NCBI GenBank assembly: GCA_030844895.1 | Contig: CM061226.1 | Coordinates: 42,478,238 to 42,542,237, forward strand | Direction of reading: 5' to 3' | Source: Ambrosia x helenae | Lineage: Eukaryota > Streptophyta > Magnoliopsida > Asterales > Asteraceae | DNA: 64,000 nucleotides | Shown: positions 9,721 through 21,304 of the stretch, piece after piece | Position numbering within the stretch: position 1 is the first letter of the stretch | How the letters are laid out: the number at the start of each line of letters is the position of its first letter | Translations under genes and position numbers: made by a program | Notes under the pieces: generated by a model | Told to the model about the DNA's origin: nothing | The model's database searches: none | The model's input: the letters and a program-made list of their open reading frames with translations, nothing else

Positions 9721-11250
9721 ATTGAATAGATAAAAAAAAAACACAACTAGGTATAATCCTTGACATGTGGCATTAAAGGTTTCAATCATTGTTTTTGACT
9801 AAATTCAATCAATACATTAATTTATAACAATAATAACAATTCTAATACGGATGCTAATTACCCTCCACTCTTTCATCCATTTCTTATTATTGAATTGATT
9901 CAATACCTATATAATGCTTTACATAACATGTAAATAACATTTAGTTTAGTAACATTGAATAGATCAAAAAAAAATCACAAATATGTACAATCATATAAAT
10001 TCGGCATTAATGGTTTAAATGCTTGACTTTGACTAAATTTAATCAATACATTAATTTATAACAATAATATATAAGTGGTAATTCGAATGCTAATTACCCT
10101 CCACTCTTTCATCCATTTCTTATTATTGAATTGATTGAATACCTATATAATGCTTTACATAACATGTAAATTACATTTAGTTTAATAACATTGAATAAAT
10201 CAAAAAAAAATCACAACTAGGTATAATACTTAAAATTCGCCATTAATGATTTCAATGCTTGACTTTGACTAAATGTAATCAATACATTAATTTATAACAA
10301 TAATAACAATGCTAATTCGGATGCTAATTACCCTCCACTCTTTCATCCATTTCTTATTATTGAATTGATTGAATACCTATATAATGCTTTACATAACATG
10401 TAAAGAACATTTAGTTTAATAACATTGAATAGATCAAAAAAAAATCACAACTAGGTATAATACTTAAAATTCGCCATTAATGATTTCAATGCTTGACTTT
10501 GACTAAATTTAATCAATACATTAATTTATAACAATAATAACAATGCTAATTCGGATGCTAATTACCCTCCACTCTTTCATCCATTTCTTATTATTCAATT
10601 GTTTGAATACCTATATAATGCTTTACATAACATATAAAGAACATTAGTTAAATAACATTGAATAGATCAAAACAAATTACAATTACAACTAAGTATAATG
10701 CTTGACATCCACACTTGACTTTGACTAAATTCAATCAATACATAAAGTTATAACAATAATAACAATTGTAAGTCGAATCCTAATTACCCTCCACTCTTTC
10801 ATCCGTTTTTTATTATTCAATTGATTGAATTCCTATATAATGCTTGACATAACATATAAAGAACATTAGTTAAATAACATTGAATATATCAAAACAAATT
10901 ACAACTAACTATAATGCTTAACATACGGCTGTTTTGCTTTGACTACTTGACTTTGACTAAATTCAATCAGTACATAAAGTTATAACAATAATAACAATCG
11001 TAAGTCGGTTCCTAATTACCCTCAACTCTTTAATCTATTTGTTATTATTGAATTGATTTAATTCCTACATCAATACCTATATAATGCTTGACATACGCCA
11101 TTTAATCAATAAATGATTGACCTTGACTAAATTCAATCAATACATAATGTTATAACCTTTAAAACAATGCTAATTCAAATGCTAATTAACCGCCCACCAT
11201 TTCATCCATTTCTTATTATTCGGTAAATTCAATAACTATATAAACAAGTC
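9720..11250 (+). repeat. Tandem array of ~234-bp units inside the Helitron
   Basis: The word CCCTCCACTCTTTCATCC recurs at 9861, 10097, 10331, 10565 and 10787, with degraded copies near 11019 and 11189: spacings of 236, 234, 234, 222, 232 and about 170 bp. Units also share AACATTGAATAGATCAAAA and TTATAACAATAATAAC. Copies degrade toward the RPA gene. The array sits directly upstream of that gene and may be part of its promoter region. Confidence 0.85.
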
Positions 11251-11440
11251 AAACCAATTCACATACGATTGTAATAAGACACGTTGGAACCACTTTGAGT
11301 AATCGCAAAGATATATTATTAGGTTAATTTCTGTTTCTCATATTTAATTACTTAAACATTAGTTATTTTGATTTTGATTTGTTGTTTTATTGAAGTCATC
11401 TTTTGGTTTTTACATCATTTTTTCCCAGTTAACAAGATCA

Positions 11441-13305
11441 ATGGCTGCTGTAGATGCAAATGAGTTTACAATGGTTAACCAAATTCATGTAAACCGAAAC
11501 AGTGTGGCGTTAAAGCTAAAGATTATTCGGGTTTGGCGTCTACCCGATCGTCGCAATCCTAATGATGTGTACTCAATTGAAATGATCTTATGTGATGAAA
11601 ATGTAAAAGTTAACAACACGTTTTTTTTTATATCCTATTATTTTTAACTTTCATAACTTTTTTTTTTAATTGTGATGCTTTTAGTTTTAATGTATATCAA
11701 TTATCTTATTTTTTTTTATAATCAACAGGGTGACAGGATTCAAGCGAATGTATTTAATCCGTTGTTTTTTAAATTCGAGAGGTTTCTGATTGAAAATTCT
11801 TCTCTTATTATAAGAAATCCAGGAGTTGGGGTCAATTTCTCTAAATACAAGTATGCTCCAAACCCAAACAAACTCTGCTTGAATATGAATACTCAAGTTT
11901 CCGAATATCATGGTTTCCAAGGTCCAGATTTTACAATATGTATATTTTCGTTCTAAAGTTTTTTTTTATCACAACCAAACAATAATAATAGTTTTATAAG
12001 TTATCTTTCATTAATGTTTATTTTATAATTGATCTTAGATGTTATTGGACATGTTAACAAGTTCTTCAGCAATGATGATAAAGAAAAAAAGGTTGTCGCT
12101 GATAAAAAGAGGTTAACAATGGAAATTCAAGATATCGAGTATGTATTCTTTATTTATTTTATTTTTTTGTTTTTTTTTTTTGCATTTTATATATAAAAAA
12201 AATTACGTACCTTTATAAATTGTTTATTTATTTTTTACTAAAATAATTTGTACTTTTTTGAAGGGGCTTGCGCATCTATTTAACGTTGTGGGATAGTTAT
12301 GCCATGGAGATGTCTAAATATGTTGCAACTCATCAAACAGAGAAAGAATTTATAATAATAATGCAGTTTGGCCGTTTGAAGTTTTATAATGGTTGTATAA
12401 TGTTAATAAATATATATAGTTATATTTATATTTATACATACATTATATTTTGCATTATAAATTAAGTTCTAACTTCTAAATTTTCTTTTTACGTTGTTTC
12501 ATTGTGACGTTGCACAACTTATTAGTAAAAGTGCTTCTGAATTGCTTGAGTTGAATACGGTATTCCATATTTTTAACTACATTTTAAGTATAAAATTATT
12601 TTTAATAATTCCTTAATTATAGTTTTGTAATAATTATGTATTTGGTTATTCCTTATATATAGGTTGGTGATACAGTTGAATATCCTGAAGAGATTAAGAC
12701 TTTGTTAGACAGAGAGTTTGCTTTTAAAATCTTTGTCTCTGGGTTCAATTTAAACAACAAATATGATGTTTATGGTGTAACTAAGATAACTGATGATCCA
12801 ACAATTATCTCGCATCTTAAGAAAAAGTTGTATGTAGGACAGGTACATATTCGAATTCCATTTCACATAACTTAGCAAATTTTATTTATGTAAGACTTTA
12901 TTACATTTCTAAGTTTTGCATATTTTTTTTAACAGCCTGCTGAATCAGAATCACTTCACACGTCTCTCATGGCAATGCCGTCTAATGTTATTTCTGTTTC
13001 CAAGTTACCATTTGCACAAACACTTATATTCATAGTAATACATTTTACTCATTTTTTCTTTCATACACAATCACTGATGATTCTGATACATATGTTTGTA
13101 ACTATTTTTTGTTTAGGAATCTGACACAGGCGATAATGATACACCAATTTCCATTGTTGATAAGAAAGTTTATGCTGAAGGAGAACAATGTTCTATCAGT
13201 TCCAAGTATCAAATGGTGAAGCGTAAACTGATTGACGCGATCTCTGATGATGAAAGCACACCAATTCCTTCAACTAAGATTGGAAGTGGTGGTAGTATGG
13301 AGTAA
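11441..13305 (+). CDS. Helitron RPA1-like single-strand DNA-binding protein gene (multi-exon)
   Basis: Spliced coding sequence starts at ATGGCTGCTG (11441) and ends at TAA (13303-13305). The translation reads as the replication-factor-A-like protein carried by plant Helitrons. The N-terminal OB fold has KLKIIRVWRLPD, then GDRIQANVF and SLIIRNPGVGVN. A second OB fold contains GHVNKFFSNDD and LTLWDSYAMEM. Later come GDTVEYPEEI and a charged C-terminus KRKLIDAISDDE. Introns are short and AT-rich (for example about 11604-11728 and 11936-12038). RPA-like proteins probably coat single-stranded DNA during rolling-circle transposition. I did not fix every splice site; the ending around 12400-12530 may be damaged, so the copy may not be fully functional. 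Confidence 0.7.
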
Positions 13306-14078
13306 CTTAAAATTACGTTGAGCCTCTCGTCTTCCTAAACCCAAAATGAAGAGGATTTGTTTTCTATGCTTATGGTCAACCAGTTTCATTGCTTTATGTT
13401 TTGTTTTTTTAATAATTTTGAACAATTTCTGCTTTGTTATTTTCTCTTTATACCATGATATGGTTTCCTCTTTTTATTAAGTTTCATAACGATCATAATA
13501 TTTAATAAATGCGTTTGCTTGATTGATAAGTATGTTTTCATCCATTTGAATATTATGTTGAGTATATATAGATACAACTAGATTGGTGGATGTACTCATC
13601 AAACATAATTTTCAGTTTTATTTTTGTATGATTCATATCTAATTAAAACTAAAAGATTGTAACATAAATGTTGTAAATCGTTTCAATTTTTTTTACCGAA
13701 ATATATTGTTGTGATACAAGGAAAAATGGATCGGCCCAATATGTTACTAAAACAATCCCATATAAAATACATAACATACATATTACATAACTTATTGGGT
13801 TGAATGTTTATTATTAGCCATAGGCCCGATTGTTTTACTCTTAATGTCTGATTCAGCCCAACAACAATTGGTTTCATTATATACCTACCTAATTGATAAT
13901 TGTTTCACTTTTTCATATTTTTCGGTTCTCCCAAAAAACTACTTTACCAATATGTAAGTAACCCTTGATCTTCTTCACTTTTAAGATATTTCGATACTTT
14001 CAATAACTTGCAGACTTCATGTTTAGAAATATGGTACATTTAATAAATTTGAATATCTTTTTTTAGCTTACTTGGACC

Positions 14079-15812
14079 ATGGTGATCAGAATGTCACTTG
14101 TGAAGATTGTAATGCTAGACTGTGGAGCTGTGAATCTACTAGAGGGCTTAATAGAAGTAATACTAAAAAAAAATTTCTCTCTATGTTGTGGTTATGGAAA
14201 AGTTATGCTTCCTCCTTTTAAGGAGGCGCCACACAGTTATAAAGAGTATTTTAATGGAGTTGATTCTAAAAGCAAATTCTTTTTAAAGAACATAAGACGA
14301 TTCAACTCTATGTTTGCATTTACATCCATGGGTGGAAAAATTGATAGGTCTATAAATCATGGTAATGCTCCATTCATCTATCGTATAAGTGGTGAGAACT
14401 ACCATGCTTTGGGAAATCTTTTACCATCACGTGGACAAAATCCAGTATTCTCTCAGCTATACATATATGATACTGAAAATGAAGTTTCGAATAGAATCAA
14501 TGTTGTTGGGTATGTTATTTTTTTATTGTCTTTTGTAGAAAACTTTAAGGATTTTTAAGTACTTTCGATTCTAATGTATTCATTTTATTTATAGTGATGC
14601 AGATGAGGAATACTCATCAGAAAAGGCCCTTGAATTTCAAATTGTAAAGGAATTGAAAAAAATGTTGGATGCCAAAAACTCCTTGGTGAAATCTTATAGA
14701 ATGGCGAGAGATTGTTTTCAGAAGAACCCTGATGCACAAGTCAAGCTTCGATTAAACGGAATGAGGAAAGAAGATGGTAGAACCTACAACCTACCCACGG
14801 TTTCTGAAGTTGCTGGATTGATAATTGGTGACCTTAATGAAGAAACAGATAAACATGACATTGTTAATGCCTCTTTAAGTTCATCATACATTTGGCACAA
14901 ATGCACTGTTTTAGAGTTAACAAAAATATGCGGTTGCTTTCTGGAAGCTGCAGTTCTGATATTGAGGAAACTAAAAAGTTTGCATCTTGGCTTCTGGACA
15001 TAGGAGAAGGAAAGGTTGATACAATAAGTGATGATCAAGATGTTATTTTGATACCTGATGACTTACTTATTTCTCAATCTTCGGATCCTGTTTCTGATTT
15101 GATAGCCTTTGTTTATCCTTCACTTTTGGATAACATCCACATTCCGACTTATTTTCAAGATCGAGCTATATTGGCACCGAAGAATGAAGTTGTTCATGAA
15201 ATTAATGATATATTAATTTCAATGTTTCCCGGTGACGAAGTTGAGTATCTAAGTTCGGATAGTGTTTGCCAGTCTGAAGATGTGAACAAACAGGTTGATG
15301 AAAGATTAGTTTCTCCTGATGTCCTTAATGGTCTTAAGTTTTCTGGAATACCAAACCATCGTTTGGTTTTGAAAGTTGCCGTTCCCGTAATGTTACTCAG
15401 AAACATTGATCAGAAAAGTGGTTTGTGCAATGGGACAAGGTTACAAGTTGTTAAAATGAGAAAACGTGTCATTGAAGCGAAAATCATATCAGGAAGTAAC
15501 ATTGGAATGCGAACTTTTATTCCAAGAATTACTTTATCCCCCTCAGATAAGAAAATTCCTTTTAAATTTAACAGAAGGCAATTTCCACTTGCTGTTTCTT
15601 TCGCAATGACAATAAACAAAAGTCAAGGACAATCCATATCCAGAGTTGGGTTGTATTTGAAGGATCCAGTTTTTTCACACGGGCAGTTGTATGTTGCGCT
15701 TTCAAGGGTCAGAAGTCGAGATGGACTTAAGATTGTTATAGTAGATGAAAATGGTGAATTGACGAACAAAACATCAAACGTTGTGTACAAAGAAGTCTTT
15801 CAGGATTTATGA
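14079..15812 (+). pseudogene. Helitron Rep/Pif1-helicase remnant with large internal deletion
   Basis: Two ends of a RepHel polyprotein are joined. The first part carries the region before the HUH nuclease (MFAFTSMGGKIDRSINHG, YHALGNLLPS, QLYIYDTENEV), an intron around 14510-14595, and continues to about 14860. It then jumps into the late helicase at about 14880 (SSYIWHKCTVLELT, then NMRLLSG). The rest carries Pif1 motifs including CNGTRLQV, FPLAVSFAMTINKSQGQS and LYVALSRVRS, ending at TGA 15812. The Rep HUH/tyrosine domain and helicase motifs I-III (Walker A and B) are absent. A one-base loss in an A run near 14922 shifts the frame between ELT and KNMRL. Confidence 0.85.
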
Positions 15813-16282
15813 ATAATGTGAGTAATTTTTATGCAATTTTTTAATTATCTTTATTGACGTTATGTATATACAACTTCAATAATAAAGTATTATTTTAAAC
15901 TTTTTTTGTGTGCTTTGAACAGTGCGTTGCATTTTGTCAATAAACCAAGTTATGTACTAATTACAATTACATTAAAAATAAAAATATGATAAAAAGTCAT
16001 TTACAAAAACATAATGTATTCATACCTTTGTTATTTTTTTCAAAACTTTATACTTTGGTTTAGTACTGATCATAATAGGTAATCGGTTTTCATTACTAAC
16101 GTTACTAAGGGCTTATAAAAAATATCCACTTTGACATGAAAACCATAGTTATATGTTAGTTTTACTTTTAATACTCATTTAATATCAACGCATGACGTTT
16201 ATATAAGAAAAAAAATTCAGGCTAACCGTTATTTTTAACACTTTACGTTTGTAGCCACTAAACTTGAACAATACAACTCTTA

Positions 16283-16507
16283 TGGGCTGTTTGGTAGCCT
16301 CTGAATAGTTATTAATAGGTTACATCTAAATGGTTTATAATCTCTTATTGGTTAAGATGTAATCTTAAGTATGAATGGTTAAAAGGTAACATCTTAATTG
16401 TTGCCTCTTAACCATTCACACTTAAGGTTACCTCTTAACCATTCAGAGGTTATGGACCATTAAGAGGTAGCCTCTGAATAGTCATTAAGAGGCTACCAAA
16501 CAGGCCC
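16283..16507. mobile_element. Tourist/Harbinger-like MITE inside the Helitron
   Basis: About 225 bp with inverted ends: GGGCTGTTTGGTAGCCTCT on the left and AGGCTACCAAACAGGCCC on the right. TTA lies next to both ends, as expected of PIF/Harbinger MITEs. The interior is also largely palindromic (TTAACCATTC / GAATGGTTAA). Confidence 0.7.
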
Positions 16508-16574
16508 TTAGTTTCATATAATTTTTTTATTTACTATGGTTTACACCGTGGGTCCCCACGGGTCTCAAACCTAG

Positions 16575-17181
16575 TATATCAACATAAAAAGTAGTTGGTT
16601 TAAAATCATTTCTTGTATATATATACCCTAATTCCCTAACATCGATCTGTAGACTCTTGTAGTGATCATATACAACACAAACTATCAAAGTGGTGTTGAG
16701 GCTGTAACATTCACATGTTCGACCTACAAATTAGACCATATGTCTATCTAGCGAAACCCTACCATGCATCAAATAACAATATGAACAGGCAATATTCAAC
16801 TAAAAGGGAGCCTTTTATAGAATTTGTAACCTAGGTGAACCGGTGAACCAAAAATACACTAATTCAAATAAAATGTTTAACGAATGGGGTTGATTAAAGG
16901 GAACCCAACCACAGTGCCATTTGAAGCAAGTTAAAATAAGATGGGATAACTAAACATAAATTGGACACTTTCACCTAAATACTCACAATTGTGTGCACAT
17001 TAAAGCATAGACAAAAATCATGGGATGTTCAGATTCCGGTTTGTCTGTTTTGACAAAAATCCTAGGCCAAACCGCTACCTACATTTTTAGAGAAAGATAA
17101 ACAAAACCAGCCAGCCAGTTTTAGTGGTTTATCGTTTGATGGTTTGGTGGTTTCTTACCACACATGAAAAAACTCAAAAGC
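16575..17181. other. H2A.Z intron remainder, no exon found
   Basis: This is host intron between the Helitron and the MITE at 17182. I searched the minus strand for a segment encoding FPVGRIHR and saw none here or at 7978-8150. Confidence 0.5.
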
Positions 17182-17397
17182 ATAGTTGTCAAAGCGCTTC
17201 CATGCACAAAAAAAAAACTAAGGCTTTTTTCAACTGGGCGTGTAGTATACAATACCATTTTAGGCGTTTTAGACATGTTTTAGCCTAGTTTAGGATGATT
17301 CGAGGCTTATTTAGGAAGATCAAGGCTTTAATTAGGGGCTTTTACCATTTGTGGCCGGGTTCTTGTGCCTTACAAGGTGTGCTTTTGACAACTATCG
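17182..17397. mobile_element. Small hAT-type MITE in the H2A.Z intron
   Basis: Terminal inverted repeat ATAGTTGTCAAA(A)GC on both ends. Perfect 8-bp direct repeats TCAAAAGC flank it at 17174-17181 and 17398-17405. The right terminus has two extra bases (CG) outside the inverted repeat. No coding capacity. Confidence 0.65.
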
Positions 17398-17894
17398 TCA
17401 AAAGCATAGTTTTGTATTAAATTTTGGATTTTTTTTTTCAATAAATAAAATACACATACATAAGTCTATATTCCTTAATAAACATGTTAAATGCCCGGTT
17501 CGGTTTACACAGCCGGTTCCAAGTTCCAAACCCTCAACCCGTGAACCAACCAATGTTTTTTAGTTTAGACAGTCGGTCGGTCGGTTTCAACAGTTTATAA
17601 ACACCCATTAGCTATACATCATCTTCAACCCAAAGGCTGAAATCACACAGACTCTTAGCAGATATAACACCACCACATAAAATTACACTACTGACAAATA
17701 ATATGCTTAAAATATATATATATATATATTGGTGATAACCTGAAGACCAGCTTGAGATGATTTAGAAGTAGGCTTCTTCTTATCTTTCTCCTTATTCGCT
17801 GCTGCAGCTGCCGCGGCCGCAGTTGTTTTTCCCGCCAACAAACCCTTCCCACCTTTTCCCGCCATTTTCCTACACCTACACACAAGAACATCTC

Positions 17895-17895
<1 letters not shown>

Positions 17896-17939
<44 letters not shown>

Positions 17940-17940
17940 G
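17896..17940. repeat. (ATA)n microsatellite
   Basis: About fifteen ATA/TAA triplets lie just upstream of the H2A.Z start codon (minus-strand gene), in its probable 5' UTR or promoter. The plus-strand poly-Ile reading frame here is an artefact. Confidence 0.9.
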
Positions 17941-18750
17941 CATATAAATTACTACAGTACTACTTAAAAAATCAATATAAAATTAATGCTAAAAAAAGTC
18001 AAAAGACACATTTGTTTAAGAAAACTAGTGGGCCAGGGTCACTAACGTAATCTGCGTAAACAGGCGTGGGTGGCATTTTTTGCCATTGAATTTACCCGGG
18101 TAATCGGGCTTTTGTTTGTTGTTAGTTTAAAAAATAAAAAAGAAAAGAAAAACACATGTGAAATGGTGGCATTCCAGGGCTCGTGGATGGCATTTTTGCG
18201 GCTTTGATGTTGGTCGTTAAATAAAAAGAAACCCCAAACGTGATTCTAACAATTGGAATTTTAAAAACATAAATTGTAACTATATTCGCTTTTAGTAATA
18301 CAAACAAAACACACTTTGACCTAACAATAATAATAGATCAAATTGCAATAAACACAAACCTGCGAAGATTGAATGAAGAAGAAGAAGGAGATTAAAGGTG
18401 ATGGGTTTGGCTTACACGATTTTATGAGCTATCGAGAGGTATAATTTGTTGGCTTTTGTAGAGTTTGGCAGGAAATCAATATTTTTTTAAGTTTTTCCCG
18501 CTAAATTTTGTCTCTACATTTTCAAGGAAAGTTTTATACTTTTATAGGGCAAGGCAAGGCTATATTGATACGGGCTGGGTGATAAATTATAATCACATGG
18601 GTTGCATTCTAGCCCAATAAGAAGTTAATCACATGTCATATCGGTGGTGTATAAAGACCAGCTTAGGCATAAACCGAACTGATTCTTTTAATATGGGCCA
18701 AAGGGGTTCGGGATATAAACCGATTCTAGAGTTAAAAACGTCAACCCACT
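17941..18750. other. Upstream region of the H2A.Z locus
   Basis: No gene seen. Two imperfect copies of a GGTGGCATTTTT/GGATGGCATTTTT phrase occur near 18070 and 18187. A GAAGAAGAAGGAG stretch near 18377 could be leader sequence of the minus-strand gene read in antisense. Confidence 0.4.
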
Positions 18751-18894
18751 CAAACCAGCAGTGGCGAAGCTTGACCCCAAAGATTCGGGGGGTCGGAAGT
18801 CACTAGTTTCGGGGATCGAAACCCTATATTTCCAAAATTTTCTATACGAATAATATATAATCGGAACTTCTGTGCGAAAATTCGGGGGGGGGCA

Positions 18895-19865
18895 TGTAAC
18901 ACCCCAACCGATGGCGGAAACATCGGGATGTCACGTATTGATGATTGTTCAGTAGCTCATGGTAAATAATAAATTTCATTATATGATTTAAATAAATTAC
19001 ATACAATTGTTCTACAAAAATTCGTACATCAAATTGAATAAAACTATGCACACATCTTCAAGCATTAATTCAAATCTTCAAGCAAGTAGAACCTGAAACA
19101 TGTTAAGTTGAAAATATTTTGGGTCAACAAAAGTTGGTGAGAATTACATAGGTTTTGGTAATAGAATAAAATTGTTGTGCAATTCATGTGTCATGGCAAT
19201 CTAGTCCATATGCAAAAACATACTAGAAGTAAATCGAGTGCATAATCAACCTTGTGACTTGTTGTATTGTGGTACATCCCATACGCTCATGGTTCACTCG
19301 TTTATATTGCAGTAATAAACACCCACGTAACCTTTGTAGGAGGCACGTATCCGGGTGGGATTGTCAGTCCAATAGATCTATCAATGTATACCGTTTGGCT
19401 GATGAATGTTTATGCTAGAATTGTGCTTACCCTAGTCATGTTCAAGACATAATGCAACATAGAAAAACACATAGACACATTGATGATTGAATTGCATAAA
19501 TGATGTTGTAACATGTTTCACCCCAAAAATGGTGATAAATAGAAAAGGGCTATGTAAAACTCACCTTAGCAAAATGTTATGTATCGTAAAAAAACTAGAA
19601 TAATGTGTTGTGAATGTATGCGAGGCGAATCTCAAAGACTCAACAACGTAGCTAGTCCAAATTGAAGAAAAAAAAAGAATTTAGAATCATATTATTATTA
19701 TTATTTATATACATTTATGTATGTATATAAGTTGTGAGTTAGGATAAATAAAGACTTAGGCACATTTGTATAATATTAATGATAAAGGTGTAATAAAAAA
19801 AATATATATATATATAAGGGCTTTTTATGTATTAAAATTTTGCGGAAAATTTTGCGATGTTACAG
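18895..19865 (-). repeat. 3' LTR of the deleted gypsy element
   Basis: Complete 971-bp LTR with TGTAACA/TGTTACA ends. It matches 20323-21259 nearly base for base from 18932 onward, including a short ORF that is a repeat copy rather than a gene. Confidence 0.85.
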
Positions 19866-20142
19866 TCTCCCCTACTTTTGGAAACTTCGTCCCGAAGTTT
19901 ATTAAAAACATAGGGTTGAAGGTGATTTGGGTAAGAATAAAAATAGTTGTGATTTGGGTTATAGCATGACATGAATGGAATAAACTGTCTCGTGTTTTGT
20001 GTGGGTTGATGAACTACCAGACAACTAGAGTTTATAACCTTGATAGAATTTCACACTACCTTAATGTACCTGTAAATTCATGATTACGTTCCGGACCGCA
20101 ATCACCAATTTACCTTACATTAAAGTTTTGCGTCCTTCTATG

Positions 20143-20322
20143 TCTCCACCGATTGTTGAGCAGGTCCGATAGCCTCCACCAGCCGTGGAGTAGGTGGTAG
20201 GGCCTCTCCCGACTGTTGAAAACGCATAATGACCTCTACCAATCGTTGAGTAGGTTCGATAGCCTTCACCAGTCGTGGAGCAGGTTGTAGGGCCTCTCCC
20301 GACTGTTGAAAAGGCATGATGA
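20143..20322 (-). repeat. Minisatellite in the gypsy internal remnant
   Basis: Phrases such as GTTGAGTAGGT(C)CGATAGCCT, CCGTGGAG and GGGCCTCTCCCGACTGTTGAAAA recur with about 100-bp spacing. Two full copies are visible. Confidence 0.7.
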
Positions 20323-21259
20323 CACGTATTGATGATTGTTCAGTAGCTCATGGTAAATAATAAATTTCATTATATGATTTAAATAAATTACATACAATTG
20401 TTCTACAAAAATTCGTACATCAAATTGAATAAAACTATGCACACATCTTCAAGCATTAATTCAAATCTTCAAGCAAGTAGAACTTGAAACATGTTAAGTT
20501 GAAAATATTTTGGGTCAACAAAAGTTGGTGAGAATTACATAGGTTTTGGTAATAGAATAAAATTGTTGTGTAATTCATGTGTCATGGCAATCTAGTCCAT
20601 ATGCAAAAACATACTAGAAGTAAATCGAGTGCATAATCAACCTTGTGACTTGTTGTATTGTGGTACATCCCATACGCTCATGGTTCACTCGTTTATATTG
20701 CAGTAATAAACACCCATGTAACCTTTGTAGGAGGCACGTATCCGGGTGGGATTGTCAGTCCAATAGATCTATCAATGTATACCGTTTGGCTGATGAATGT
20801 TTATGCTAGAATTGTGCTTACCCTAGTCATGTTCAAGACATAATGCAACATAGAAAAACACATAGACACATTGATGATTGAATTGCATAAATGATGTTGT
20901 AACATGTTTCACCCCAAAAATGGTGATAAATAGAAAAGGGGCTATGTAAAACTCACCTTAGCAAAATGTTATGTCTCGTAAAAAAAATAGAATAATGTGT
21001 TGTGAATGTATGCGAGGCGAATCCCAAAGACTCAACAACGTAGCTAGTCCAAATTGAAGAAAAAAAAAAGAATTTAGAATCATATTATTATTATTATTTA
21101 TATACATTTATGTATGTATATAAGTTGTGAGTTAGGATAAATAAAGACTTAGGCACATTTGTATAATATTAATGATAAAGGTGTAATAAAAAAAAAATAT
21201 ATATATATATAAGGGCTTTTTATGTATTAAAATTTTGCGGAAAATTTTGCGATGTTACA
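20323..21259 (-). repeat. 5' LTR of the deleted gypsy element, 3' end truncated
   Basis: Copy of the LTR at 18932-19865. It lacks the final ~37 bp found in the other LTR, which places the internal deletion breakpoint at 20322/20323. Confidence 0.85.
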
Positions 21260-21304
21260 GGCCACCCCCTCCCGCCCCAACTAAGCATCGCCCCTGCAAA
21301 CCAG

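Larger units (their letters stand above)
8151..16574 (+). mobile_element. Helitron (8.4 kb) inserted in the H2A.Z locus
   Basis: The left end TCTATCTATATAATAAATG follows an A. The right end is CTAG followed by T, with a short hairpin (CGTGG-GTCC-CCACG) about 10 bp inside: the canonical 5'-TC...hairpin...CTRR-3' structure inserted between A and T. On the plus strand it carries an RPA-like gene (11441-13305) and a deleted Rep/helicase gene (14079-15812), plus a 234-bp tandem array. Rep and the first half of the helicase are missing, so it could move only with a partner element. A MITE sits near its 3' end. Confidence 0.88.
7728..17865 (-). pseudogene. Histone H2A.Z gene split by a Helitron, probably inactive
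   Basis: Two H2A.Z exons lie 9.8 kb apart on the minus strand. Exon 1 (17865-17740, 42 codons, donor CAG|GTTATC) encodes the tail MAGKGGKGLLAGKTT, an eight-alanine run, then KKKPTSKSSQAGLQ. The last exon (7977-7728) encodes [53 protein letters not shown] and IAGGGVIPHI, ending TTKD. H2A.Z replaces H2A in nucleosomes near promoters. The tail and the TTKD end look most like Arabidopsis HTA8. The Helitron 8151-16574 lies between the exons. The short middle exon (FPVGRIHRxLKxR in the family) was not found on either side of the Helitron. The C-terminus also lacks His-Lys-Ser of the usual PHIHKSL, a clean 9-bp loss. Both facts argue for a dead or dying copy, although the exon junction phases still agree with a real gene. 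Confidence 0.8.
18895..21259 (-). mobile_element. Ty3/gypsy element, internally deleted, minus strand
   Basis: Read on the minus strand, an LTR starting TGTAACATCGC runs from 21259 to 20323. Then come about 457 bp of internal sequence and an LTR of 971 bp (19865-18895) ending GGGGTGTTACA. A purine tract (AAAAGTAGGGGAGAC) abuts the second LTR, preceded by the TTCGGGACGAAGTT phrase seen at the end of many plant chromovirus internal regions. The first LTR lacks its last ~37 bp, and primer site, gag and nearly all pol are gone, so one deletion removed them. Flanks GGGCA and GGCCA may be a decayed 5-bp duplication. The two ~935-bp LTR copies differ at only about ten positions by eye, so insertion was recent. 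Confidence 0.8.
18759..21296. mobile_element. hAT-type MITE carrying a nested gypsy element
   Basis: The ends CAGTGGCGAAG and CATCGCCCCTG (reverse complement CAGGGGCGATG) are hAT-type inverted termini. They are flanked by perfect 8-bp direct repeats CAAACCAG at 18751-18758 and 21297-21304. Only about 170 bp (18759-18894 and 21260-21296) belongs to the MITE; the rest is a later retroelement insertion. Confidence 0.82.

Noticed and set aside
17823..18050. 75-aa poly-isoleucine ORF
   Set aside because: It is the (ATA)n microsatellite read in one frame.
19267..20843. Two identical 61-aa ORFs at 19267 and 20658
   Set aside because: They are copies within the two LTRs of the deleted gypsy element, antisense to it, and have no domain.
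18895..21259. Plus-strand LTR with internal tandem duplication
   Set aside because: A purine tract and the GGGACGAAGTT phrase next to the LTR fit only a minus-strand gypsy element with two LTRs and a deletion.
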